Shown here: piece after piece, positions 30,996 through 41,276 of the stretch
How the letters are laid out: each line of letters opens with the position of its first letter
Position numbering within the stretch: position 1 is the first letter of the stretch
Assembly (NCBI GenBank): GCA_003427395.1
Contig: BFEA01000242.1
Coordinates: 1,591,716-1,644,112, forward strand
Direction: 5' to 3'
Source: Chara braunii
Taxonomy: Eukaryota; Streptophyta; Charophyceae; Charales; Characeae
DNA length: 52,397 nucleotides
The notes under the pieces: generated by a model
The model's database searches: none
What the model was told of the DNA's origin: nothing
Seen by the model: the letters and a program-made list of their open reading frames with translations, nothing else
Program-made: the position numbers and the translations under genes

Positions 30996-31213
30996 AACGT
31001 CTAACTATAAAAAACTCCAAAGAGCAAACGATAAGGAATAGGCCGAAGGCTCCCCGCTTAGTAAACAAAATCATAGCCCTGGGGTACCCTCCCTTTTTCG
31101 CGTGGCGTTGGCGGCCTATAACAATTTCAAACATTCGCCCATATATGTCAGTCCCCTTGTAATCCCATAACTTTTTACACACTAGGGCGGTAGGACGTCG
31201 CGCGCGGGATTTT

Positions 31214-31222
31214 AGTATAAAA
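31214..31222 (+). promoter_or_regulatory. TATA-like box, AGTATAAAA
   Basis: Start block of long copy 2, homologous to block X. Followed by TCATACCAAC. Confidence 0.45.
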
Positions 31223-31717
31223 TCGCGCAGCCGAGGGCCTATCTCATACCAACCCGCAATGCAAGCGTACGCATGCAGTCGCAACGATGGCGTACTATGT
31301 AGTGCCCATAGTCAGGCGGTCCCTCGTGGATCCGGGTACCGCTTATGACACTCAAGTGTCAGACTCGAGGTGTCGTGAGGATCTAATCCTTCACGACATT
31401 GCACGGCTGAAGGAATAGTCGTGCAGCCGCTGCGAGACCTCCGGCCTTTGGTCTGAGCGTCTCGATAGGCAAGGCAAATAGGCTCTGCGCGAGGGAAAAC
31501 CCCTTTCCTGCAGAGCCTAGGGCTTGGGATGTCCTCGACAAGGACCTCGAATCCCGGCCCAGGACTAACGTCCGACTAAGAAAAACTTTTAAGAAGTAAA
31601 ACAAATGAAAGGGAAGGGTCTTTCCCTATGCCTCTTAGTCTTAACCCCTGAGCAGTTTTTAATACGGGACCCTTTAGCCAATGGAAATATTCATCCCAAG
31701 TATACTCATATATACAC

Positions 31718-31726
31718 ATATATAAC
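31718..31726 (+). promoter_or_regulatory. Second TATA-like box, TATATAAC
   Basis: Equivalent to 22,594. Followed by GACGATCACTTCTCACAG. Confidence 0.4.
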
Positions 31727-32309
31727 AGGGGGAAGTATGTGACGATCACTTCTCACAGTCTCATTGGGGGTCCATCACAGTCATACGTATACATGTGATC
31801 CCAGACAACCTCATCCAAAATCTGATTCATAACACATACCTGCGAATCACACCAACGAGTCAATCAACCGCCCACGCACTACACGGAGTCAACCCCAACC
31901 ATCTTCAACACTCATACCCCTCACTTTAGCCATGCAAGCCCCAACCTCCTGTCCAACCAACCTTAATTAAAATACTCAGTACCTTTGTTAAATTGTCATT
32001 CAATAAAAGTCCGGTGGAAACCATAACGAAACAAATAAAATCACCAGAGCTAAAGCCTTTTAGGATGGGTATGGAGGGTAAGCTGGAATTGAGTTGTAAA
32101 CCGATGAATCGGCAACCAACCTGTTATCAGTGATAACAGATAATGATCCTCAAGGGATCAAGTTGAATCTAGTCCTGACCTTGAATCAGACAAACCAAAG
32201 GACCTGTAACACAAGATAGGTCAAATGCCCAGGCTAAAATCATCAGCATATGGGGGATAAACCTCCATAGCACACCTCCATATAACACTCTCTAGCGCCA
32301 TCTGTCGAA

Positions 32310-32925
32310 AATAATTTAACTCCTCTGAAAACAGGGGAATTTCGGCAGCGCTTCCCGTAGGAAAAGTGCCCTCTCAGAATTTATATAAACCCAAATATGA
32401 AATCAGAAGTAAATTTCTAACTCTTTAAAGTCAAATTTTGTCTAACTTCCTGAATTAGCAAAAATTTGGGCAACATTCCCTTCAGAAAAGGATACTTCCC
32501 AGATTTTAACTAAGTCAGGTATGAACTCCAAAGACAGTCTGAATTCAACTTTAGACAGAATTTAACTAGCTCCTTAATTTTGTAAAAATTTCAGCAGCAC
32601 TCCCTTTAGAAAAGTGTCTTTCCAAAATTTATACAAAACTAAGTCCAGAGTTTGAAAGTAACTTTGACTTCCCAAAGTTTTATTTTGTCTAACTCTCTGA
32701 ATTAGCAAAAATTTGGGCAGCACTCCCTTTAGAAAAGGAGACTTCCCAGATTTTAACTAAGTCATATATGAGACAAAACAAAACTGAACTTTTGACAAGT
32801 CAAAATTTAACTAACTCCTCGGATTTTTAGAAATTTCGGCAACGCTTCCCGTAGAGAAAGCAGCTTGCCAAGATTTATACAAAGCCAAGTATAAGAAAAG
32901 ATTTCAGAAAACGCGGGAATTGACC
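32310..32925 (+). repeat. ~123-bp VNTR, five units
   Basis: Core GGCAGC/GGCAAC words at 32,344, 32,469, 32,592, 32,715 and 32,838 (spacing 125, 123, 123, 123). Two unit types alternate: CGGCAGCGCTTCCCGTAG and GGGCAGCACTCCCTTTAG. Confidence 0.88.
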
Positions 32926-33164
32926 TAAGTAAAGAAAAGATACTACAGAAAATGCAAGAATTGAAACTAACTCCTATCGCTCCAGCACGTGGCGAGCATC
33001 TAAAGCAACTACCTATGAAACTGAAACTCATACTAGGTAGTGATCTCACTCAGCCACATGCAAGCCAAACCACAAAGGTAAGTACTCTCACCATCCCAAT
33101 TCATCTGAACAACCAATATTTCATAGTCTTTCATGATTTAAACCCTTTACCCTGCTTACGTAAG

Positions 33165-34110
33165 GCATAAGGTCAGGCCACCCAAACTTATGGGACGAAC
33201 CTTACTTAGCCAGGCATAAAGTCAGGACACCCAAACTTATGGGACGAACCTGACTTGCCAATGAATATACACGGACAGAGGGCACGACTACTTCTCTCTT
33301 CTTTGGGCATATGACTAGACCACTCTAGTCGCCCTGAACTGTTTAAAATATCCAGATTATATATAATTGTCTTCCCCTTTTACATTTTAAGGCTGCATAT
33401 AACTGAACTAACTTAAGTTCAGCCTGCCCCAGGTTACCACAAATTTTATTCTTAGTTGTACTCTCTTCACATTGTGATAGACTTTAGTCTGAACACCCAA
33501 ACTTATGGGACGATCTGATTAGCTCGTTCCTAATAGAATAGTAATATGATATAGCCAAGTTATAACCTTTGGGTTCCAACATGTGCAAGGCTTTGAGTCA
33601 GACCACCCAAACTTATGGGACGTGCCTGACTCTCCACCTGATTCACTTTCTCTCTGGTTTGTATGTGCGTGGCATGGGCCAAGGCCACCCAAACTTATGG
33701 GACGTGCCTTGTCCTTAGCCATGTTCATTTCTCTCAATCCCCAGCAGGAAGAAGCTGAGCCACCCAAACTTATGGGACGCGCTCAGACCTCCTCGTTCAT
33801 AGCCAAAGAAACAAGGTAAAACCCAAAATAAACAAGGCAGTCAAGCCACCCAAACTTATGGGACGTGCTTGGCTCCTGAAAAGTCAATCACAAACAGCCC
33901 CAGCAAGTCAAAGCAATCAGATCACCCAAACTTATGGGACGTGTCTGATCCTTCAGGCAAAACTCATAGCACTGGGTCTCCCCAAACTTATGGGGACATC
34001 CCAGCCACCAAAGCAATCAGACCACCCAAATGCGCCATGCAGATCAAAATAAACAAAGCACAGGGTCTTCCCAAACTTATGGGGACCTCCCAGCCTTAAC
34101 GACCCTGTCA
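33165..34110 (+). repeat. Array of AAACTTAT stem-loops, copy 2
   Basis: About ten modules with the core CACCCAAACTTATGGGACG. The inner stem CCC/GGG and loop are constant. Outer stems are module-specific and self-complementary: AAGTCAGG/CCTGACTT (33219-33226 with 33249-33256), GAGTCAG/CTGACTC (33595-33601 with 33626-33632), CAAGGC/GCCTTG (near 33,680), CTGAGC/GCTCAG (33755-33760 with 33781-33786), CAAGC/GCTTG (near 33,843), ATCAGA/TCTGAT (33916-33921 with 33944-33949) and CTGGG/CCCAG (33972-33976 with 34000-34004). Module order and the short flanks match copy 1. Confidence 0.9.
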
Positions 34111-34229
34111 ACCATCATGCAAATCAATCCTTCACCCTGCCTTTCCCAGATGTAGTTTCATTAACAAGTCTGATTTCACCCTGTCAACCATATATTCAGT
34201 CAGGCGATGCAATGGGAAATACAGGTTAT

Positions 34230-34440
34230 AACTGGGTTTATAGAGGGAAACGCAATGGTTACCTATCAGTTCTCTGCCTCCAGGACTCCTCCTGAGTCCC
34301 GGCAGAGCTCCCGCAATCGGTGGGGCGTACCTCCCACAAAGGCCTTGGTGTGGATTACGAGTTGCAATCCCGCCTACCGCCTTCCTCTCAGAACCAACTT
34401 AGACTAGACTTAGAGTAAGAAAGGCAGATGGAGAAAGTTT
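34230..34440 (+). other. Conserved segment after the hairpin array, copy 2
   Basis: Matches 25,080-25,290 almost base for base over CCTCCTGAGTCCCGGCAGAG and the GGTGGGGCG that follows. Confidence 0.5.
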
Positions 34441-34689
34441 GAGTCCCTCAAATCCAAGAGAGGTGCTCACAGATTCCCAGGAGAGGGCCTCGATACCTTG
34501 ATGCTCCTGAGGGCCCCGCAATGGCGGCCAGAATAACAGTTTGGTCAAAGATGATGATGAAACTGCCGAAGTAGACCTGGCATCCTCCCGAATCGCAGCA
34601 CTGATCTCCGTTCCTAAGCCTAATCACCTCCCCGAGCCCATCCACTATGTCACCGCAGGCTGCAACAGTGACTAGCAGCCACAACAGTC

Positions 34690-35560
34690 CATGTGCAGTC
34701 CAATACTACACCGTCCACAGTCTGCACAGTTCACGGAAGTCACCAAGTTGGTAGCATTCCCCTCCCGTTTACACAGTCTCTAGCTCTCCTCAGTATACAC
34801 AGTCTGTAGCAGGATACACAGTTCACACAGTCTGCAGTAGACTACACAGTCCTAAGACAGTAGTACCTAGCTCTGACTCAATCCTACAGAGTATCAGATC
34901 CCACCTTCTGCGGCTGGCTCAGCAGTCTTGCCGCAGCCCTCCAAACACATCAGCCATTGGCAGCGGTCAACAGCGATGGTAAACAACCTTATAATAGTCA
35001 TAGTCCGCACTTAGCCTATGGGCTGGTTAGTAGTATACAGTCAACCGCAATGCACAACAGCCAGCCTCAGTCCACAGCAATATGCAGCCGCAACTCCAGT
35101 CTTCAGCAATATGTAGTAGCAGCCGCAAACCACAGCAATGTTTGACAATACCACCACTTAGCAGCGCTCATGTCCATACTGCAAACCGCCGGCCCCACAA
35201 CCGTAGTAATACAACAATCACCAGTTCCCAATAGGCTCAGTACCACGGCGAGCCTCTCTTCGTACAGCGATGGCTGCCAGAACATCCGCAGTAATTGCAG
35301 TGGTGGCCAATAAGTCAGCACGGACCGAAAGGGGTACTACAGCCTCGCAGTCCGCAGCAGTCACTGGCGGCCAGCAGCAGCCTTCCGCAGCCCGTAACTC
35401 CCTAGCTTTGCTGATCGCCAGAGGAAACAAAATCTCCAGTTCATACCAGTAGCAGCAAGTATGCCACAGTAGTAAGCATTTCACAATGCCGAGCCAACTA
35501 GGCACAAGCCTCAATGGACACAACACACTTCACAGGCCTAGTAGTGCGTTCAACGGCTCA
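34690..35560. repeat. CAG/CACAG-rich degenerate tract
   Basis: Dense CAGT, CACAG and GCAG words. Open frames here are low-complexity and unsupported. Confidence 0.6.
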
Positions 35561-35868
35561 GCAGAATGTACAGTGGATGCAATGCCCACCCCTAACGGTG
35601 CACAGCGTGTGTGGCAATAGCCCAAACTGTTCTCTCTCGTAGTAACGCCTGGGCTCCTCCCACAGCAACCCACAATGCCATCTTCTCCAACTCTGTCACA
35701 GCTTATACGGCCATAAGAGACTGTACTCGGGTAACATCCATTCTCCCCCACTTAGTGCTCATTGCTCAGTTACCAGTAATCTGTGAACCAATCAGCCCGC
35801 CCTGCCAGAATCAATCAGCAATTGAAGTAGATGAGGGGGGGCCGACCTTGTAATCCATTGCCAAGCCA

Positions 35869-36066
35869 NGTATGTACCCACGACCTCCGNGACCTTCNTT
35901 TTACTTGAGTTAGTCAAGGGAACAAAATTAGCTGAATTTATCACCAAATGTCGTCCCGATGCATTCCCCTGGCACAACAGTTCCCCTCGTGCTAANTGTG
36001 GCTAATAGNAGGAGCGACACAACAGCCANNAGGTNAGTCCTCATACCTCANTTCACTCCCTCTATT
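35869..36066. other. Scattered ambiguous bases
   Basis: Single Ns at about ten places between 35,869 and 36,066. The consensus is uncertain here, perhaps from collapsed repeat copies. Another N sits at 36,859 at the edge of a duplication. Confidence 0.9.
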
Positions 36067-36365
36067 NTGCTGTCTCTTTTCTCTGTCATAGTGCCCGACT
36101 GTGCAGCGAGCCTTCTCCTTCCCTGGCCGCCGTGTGTACCCCGAGAAAGACTTCGAGGGGGTAATGTTTAGTGTAGGTGGTAGCGTTATCATCAGGTTAG
36201 CAGGGGATCAGAAAAGGAAGGAAAAAAGAGTGAGGAGGACACAAAGTAAAATCAGAGAAAAGTGGAGTAAAATCAGAGAAAAGTGAAGAAGAATCAGAGA
36301 AAAGTGGAGAAGAATCAGAGAGAAGTGGAGAAGAACCTGTCACTAGAAAATGGCCAGATTCATTC

Positions 36366-36805
36366 TTTTTTTTTTTTTCTAACTCCAAATCCCTTGATCC
36401 TCTTTCAAATCTGACTGCACCATTTGATTCGCACTACCCCAAAACATTGGAAACGAGCCTTCACTCGCCCGTTTCCGTCAAGAAACTGTCGAAATCAAGC
36501 TTTTTACCCTCGTCACCACCTCCCTCGTCCACCATGGCCGCGCACCACCTTTTTCTAACAACTTCCATATCACTAACCCTCTTCCAAAACTAACATCACC
36601 AATAGTTTCGCCCTAACCTAAAACCCCAACCTACTCTCTTCCCCCATCTAAATCCAACAAGAAACGGGTGAGCTACGAGCTCACCCCGCCATCACTCCTC
36701 TTCGAATGCACCTCGTGCAGGATCCTATCTAGGTTCGCCCCACTCTTGCTTCTACCCTGCCGTCGAGCTTTTCACCCTCTCTACTGCGTCGGCTTGTCTC
36801 TTTCC

Positions 36806-36858
<53 letters not shown>

Positions 36859-37344
36859 NTTTTTTTTTTTTTTTTTTTTTTTTTTTTTCTAACCCCAAAT
36901 CCGTTGATCCTCTTTCAAATTTGACTGCACCATTTGATTCGCACTACCCCAAATCATTGGAAACGAGCCTTCACTCGGCCGTTTCCGTCAAGAAACTGTC
37001 AAAATCAAGCTTTCTACCCTCGTCACCACCTCCCTCGTCCATCATGGCTGCGCACCACCTTTTTCTAACAACTCCCATATCACTAACCCTCTTCCAAAAC
37101 TAACATCACCAATAGCTTCGCCCTAACCTAAAACCCCAACCTACTCTCTTCCCCCACCTAAATCCAATAAGAAACGGGTGAGCTACGAGTTCACCCCGCC
37201 ATCACTCCTCTTCGAATGCACCTCGTGCAGGATCCTGTCTAGGTTCGGCCCACTCTTGCTTCTACCCTGCTGCCGAGCTTTTCACCCTCTCTACTGCGCC
37301 GACTTGTCTATTTCCCATTCTCTTTCTCTCTCTCTCTCTCTCTC
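36366..37344. repeat. ~510-bp near-tandem duplication with (CT)n ends
   Basis: Poly-T, CTAAC(T/C)CCAAATCC, CACCATTTGATTCGCACTAC, AAACGGGTGAGCTACGAG and the hairpin word TGCACCTCGTGCAGGATCCT occur at 36,366-36,858 and again at 36,859-37,344. There are only a few differences. Both halves end in (CT)n. The N at 36,859 marks the joint. It is either a recent duplication or an assembly artefact. Confidence 0.85.
36811..36858. repeat. (CT)n microsatellite, ~24 units
   Basis: End of the first half of the 510-bp duplication. A shorter (CT)n ends the second half near 37,344. Confidence 0.97.
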
Positions 37345-37860
37345 TTTTGCGCTCGTCACTTTTCCTACCGGCGCGCTGGCACTTGGCAGTCTTCGTGGCT
37401 CCACCCCATAGCGCTACTGCCCGTCAGACCCACGCCCGCTGCCTTCTTTTCCTACTGCGCATGGATGCTAAGCAGGATCCCGTCCGGATCCTTGCTGTTC
37501 CTCGCCCCGAATTGCTTGTAGCCTCAACGCCCGAACTGCCGGCCTTCTTGCACAATGCGCTGCGATAGCGCTTCACAATGCGCTGCGATAGCGCTTCCGC
37601 ATGGCTTTTGCAGGAATCAGTGGGTGACTGGGCGCTGCTCCTTGATTTATACTTCAAAGACTCTTTGGTCCGCCTCTCTTTTTTTTTTTTTTTTTTTGCT
37701 TTTTGGTACTTTTGACGCCTATCCTTCCCTCCCACTTTTCATGCACCTAGCAAGCATCGCGTCCAGATTCAGCCCCCTTGGTTGCCTTGCCCCTTCCCAG
37801 TACCTCGGGTTTTGAGATTACCAAACACCGACGGAAGCAGCTGGCTACCGGCCTTGCTGG

Positions 37861-37926
37861 CTCTTGAGCAGGGCCCGTACTAATTTTCTCTATATCGTTC
37901 CAATTTTAACGGATGTCCCGAAGGAC
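37861..37926 (-). pseudogene. U6 snRNA-derived segment (antisense), copy 3
   Basis: Minus strand: GTCCTTCGGGACATCCG, TTAAAATTGGAACGATATAG, AGAAAATTAGTACGGGCCCT, GCTCAAGAG. The 5' hairpin and the AAAATTGGAACGATA box are the best-preserved 5' half of the three. Upstream and downstream flanks match copies 1 and 2. Confidence 0.88.
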
Positions 37927-38035
37927 TTAGTCACAGCGGAACCCCGCTTCCACCGTGCTATCGTTTTGCCCCCACTGCGCAGCACTATCTGCCCGTTGTT
38001 GCCTGATCCCGCCAGGTTTTGCCCATTCGCTCCAC

Positions 38036-38068
38036 ATGTACCTGCGGCAGAACCCCGGACAGGTTCAC
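38036..38068 (+). repeat. Hairpin module ACCTG/CAGGT, copy 2
   Basis: ACATGTACCTG (stem 38040-38044), CGGCAGAACCCCGGA, CAGGTTCAC (stem 38060-38064). Related degenerate modules lie at 37,455 and 37,740. Confidence 0.55.
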
Positions 38069-38851
38069 TCGCCGCATTCCCTCACAGCGTTATATCCCTG
38101 TCGGCCTTGCCTCCTACAGCTGATGTCCCGGAAACCGCTGCTATGCGGCGCTACCTGGCCAGCCCCGAGGGGGGGGGCTTCGGGAAAAATCCGGCTACTA
38201 GCCGGTTTGATTAGTCATTCGCCCCTATACCCAAGCCCGACGAACGATTTTGCACGTCAATATCGCTGCGAGCCTCTACCAAGGTTTTCCTTTGGGCCTT
38301 CGCTCTACAGCCCCAGCACGCCGCCGCGACCCCGCTGGTCTCGTCCGTATCGTTCCAATAAGGACCAGCCTGGGCCACAGGGATCAGACGGCCCCGACCT
38401 CTCAGACAACCCAAACTATTTGGATTTACTCATCAAGTTCCCTCAGCTGGGTCTGAACACGAGCCTGTATTTTCTCCCCACGGCGCCGCACCATAAGGCA
38501 AAAAATGGGGCGCGGCCTAGCGCAGCCGCAAAATCAGTTTGTAATTGCACTTCAGGCAACCCCGCGAATACAACACACCCCCATGCGACCCTACCGCCGT
38601 CTTGTGTCCCAGGACGGGGCGCGATAAAAAAAAAGACCAAAAATAAAAATCGAAAAAATAAAAATTGAAAATAAAATAGAGCAATGAATAGCATTGTCGG
38701 GGAACGGCGGGGCTGTTGGCTCCTCACCAGTCCCGTGGATTGGGCCCGCCGCCACGCCCGTTAGCAAAAGCCGAGGGGGATAGCCCTGCGGCCCTCAACC
38801 CCGTTGGTTCCCTTCTTCATGCTCCGCTTCAGCTACCACGCCGCCGCTCGC

Positions 38852-38912
38852 TGGCCTCGACCCCAAGACCTCTGCCGTGTCAATCCAGTACCGTAACCAA
38901 TAGGGCTAAGCC
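38852..38912 (-). mobile_element. tRNA-like module (family C)
   Basis: Minus strand: GGGCTTAGCCCTATTGGTTA fits an A box, and GGGTCGAGGCC fits a B box with correct spacing for a tRNA without a variable arm. Second copy of the 28,012-28,080 module. Confidence 0.62.
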
Positions 38913-39378
38913 CAAGCCTAAGAACAACATGCCCGAATTCCTAAATAAAGAGGTACAACAGTAACAGCATGGCCGTCCAGGGCAGCAAAGTGCTCCGCAG
39001 TATTCTCCCGCCTACGCCTACTTACGCAACCACAAAAAAAGTCTGCGTCGGCCATACCGACCGTGCCACGGCTACCCCTACTTAGTCGTATCCGTCAGGT
39101 CCCATCATCTGGATTTGACGCAGGGTTACTCTGGGTCGTCAACCATAATCCTAAATCTTGGTTTAGTCAGAAATAGCATTTATAATAACATAAACAACCA
39201 GAGTCCGTGTCGGTTTTACAATCAAGATCAAAGAAAAAGATCACGAGCGCCTTAAGCCTGCGCGCCCACACAACCTCTATTTTCGGATGTTATAGTCAAA
39301 CATTCAGTCAACGGCAACTTGCAGTTTTTACGGTCTACTCAAACTTCGACTAAACTTACCTTTTTTTTTTTTTTTTGT

Positions 39379-39427
39379 CACTTGCAAAAACCAGGGCGGA
39401 TACCCTTGTAAGGGTATTCGCGCCGAC
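39379..39427 (+). repeat. Conserved element end with hairpin, copy 3
   Basis: CACTTGCAAAAACCAGGGCG, ATACCCTTGTAAGGGTAT, TCGCGCCGAC, then AACGT and gypsy protease sequence. Confidence 0.85.
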
Positions 39428-39432
39428 AACGT

Positions 39433-41161
39433 TCTCAATAATTCCAACTATATTCATGGTTTCCTCATCAACCAAGATGTAGTTGTCCTTCCCGGGTAAT
39501 GGAAGGATCGAGTTTAATCGTTCAGTTTTTCGGAAAGTTCCAAGGACATGGCCACGGTAGAGGACCCGGTATCGATGAGAGCATTGAACGGTTTACCCCA
39601 CACTTCACAATCACATTCTGCACTCTTCCACATAACCGATCGAACACGAACAAAAACTTTTTCTCTGCATACGAGATGGTGGTAACCCGAGCAAGTTCAG
39701 GCATGTCTGGCAATTTCACGGTGGATACTAGTTCCGGCAGAGGAGAGGTTAACTCGGCTTCTTCGTCCTTCTTTTTCTTCAGCATCTTTTGAACGTGTTG
39801 GTACGTGAATCGTTTCGGATTCTTCTGGCACTGCTGAAGAAGTGTATCATTCGCAACTTTGGATATGGTTAGTAAATGACCCACTGGGACAAGAACTCGG
39901 ATATCCAGTTGTTTAAGTGTCTGTAGGACGTCGATTTCTCCCGTTCGAAACTGAGGATCAGGTTCTGATCCCCGTTCAACTCATTCAAGATCGTCTCTGC
40001 TAGGTCGGATTGCTCCTATCAGTCCCGCTATTTGGAGGTACTCTGTCGGATCAACGACATCGACCGCTTCGAACGATGATCCCGAAGTGGATGTGATGGG
40101 TTCGGGTGAAGAAGACGGGTCTGGAGAGAAAGAGTTAGGCTCTCTATCTCTCGTTGCTTCTAATAGCGTGGCCACCCGTCCTTGGTTCATGACGACGGGC
40201 GCAGCTGCAGGCGGAGGTTGATTGTGGTTCAGCTGAGGGCAATCTCGTGCAAAGTGTCCGGGTTGCTTACAATTATAGCATTCGATCCTTCCAGATGGGT
40301 TGGCCACATGATGTGGGGCAGGGGGAACTTGTCTGGGAGCGGGGGGAGGAGTCAGCAAGGGATACGGAGGGGTGGGACGTGGGGGAGTTGAGTTAATACT
40401 GATTAGTTTTGTCTAGATCTGTTCTAGTCAATCCATCTGAGAAGTTTGTGTTTGAATCAGATTGTTCATCCACTCAGACTGTCGGGCAGTGGCGGTATGA
40501 CGCAGAGTTGGGTCCTGGGGCGGTCGATCCTGATAATCGTGATCGGGGCGATGGTAAAATCGCCCCACTGATCTGAGCCACGAACGTCGCTTGGCAGCCA
40601 CATCCTGTATCGTGTTTGAAATTTCCTTATCCCCCTGACTTCAAGTTATACTTGCGCATATCCAGTAAATCTAGTTCAAGTGCTTTAGCAATAATAGCAG
40701 GTAACTGTTTCGTCTTTGGCGGAACCTTTTTCTGTAGTTTTGCTTTCAACACTGGGTTGTGGAGATGATCGATGAACAGATCTCAAGCGGCATTTTCTTC
40801 CCTGCCCGATTTATCTAAAGCTGTTTGAAACCGATCCACGAAATCGGGTAGCAATTATCCAGGTTCCTGGGGACGGGTTTACAACACAAACCATGCAGCA
40901 TCCTCACTGACTTCGTCAAATCTTGCTAGGAACGCTCTCTTGAAGGTATCCCAATCCACCCACGTGTGCCTTCTAAACCAATCGTGAGCGGTGTTCCTTA
41001 GGAGCAGGGTGATGACGCAAGGAAGACCCTCAGTGCCATATCCCTAAGCTTGTACGGCTTCGAGTCATGCCTCGGGATGAGTATGATTGGGATAAAATGG
41101 AAAGTTGGCGAGGATACTTACCATTACCCGAGGGGCCGGTCCATTAGCCTCAGACATGGGC
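39433..41161 (-). pseudogene. Ty3/gypsy gag and protease fragment
   Basis: It starts at ATGs at 41,161 and 41,155 (M-PMSEANGPAPRV), about 115-130 bases after the primer binding site. A capsid-like gag region follows (AHDWFRRHTWVDWDTFKRAF at about 40,980-40,920, then LPDFVDRFQTALDK). The nucleocapsid zinc knuckle is CYNCKQPGHFARDC (about 40,290-40,250), a C-x2-C-x4-H-x4-C. A protease active site ALIDTGSS lies near 39,590, reached after a one-base frame change. Several stops (TGA, TAG, TAA) interrupt gag. The best open piece is 40358-39981. It ends at the Z-U insertion edge and is the 5' third of the element whose other pieces lie at 28.5-30.2 and 18.4-20.7 kb, or of a close relative. Confidence 0.9.
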
Positions 41162-41276
41162 ATCTCTGATCGAGCTTTTGAGGGCCTTTGTCGCGTGACG
41201 GGAGAACTCTGGCGATTGGATCGGTTGGCGGATCTTCCTCTCACCAGCTCGTCTTACTAATGTCAAAACCGACACG

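Larger units (their letters stand above)
31001..39427 (+). mobile_element. Z-U composite element, long copy 2 (8.43 kb, non-coding)
   Basis: It begins CTAACTAT after AACGT (30996-31000) and ends GCCGAC before AACGT (39428-39432). It is homologous to long copy 1 in the same order. It is longer because of two extra VNTR units, a longer CAG-rich tract and a ~510-bp duplication in the CT-rich region. Its right end abuts gypsy protease sequence on the minus strand, and its left end abuts block X. As the two long copies are direct repeats around a 2.47-kb gypsy fragment, they might be two insertions or giant LTR-like ends of one composite. The four identical AACGT edges do not decide between these. 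Confidence 0.75.

Noticed and set aside
33165-34110. CRISPR-like array
   Set aside because: The repeats are hairpins with pairing flanks, spacers are unequal (40-110 bp) and partly conserved between copies, and the DNA is eukaryotic.
37955-38668. 237-codon plus-strand frame
   Set aside because: It lies in the same part of Z-U as the rejected 26,896 frame, but the two predicted proteins are not alike and there is no domain.
21949-39432. Reading AACGT as a simple target duplication of each Z-U copy
   Set aside because: The same five bases at all four edges would be a striking coincidence for two independent insertions. They may be partly element sequence or reflect target preference, so I state only that they are there.
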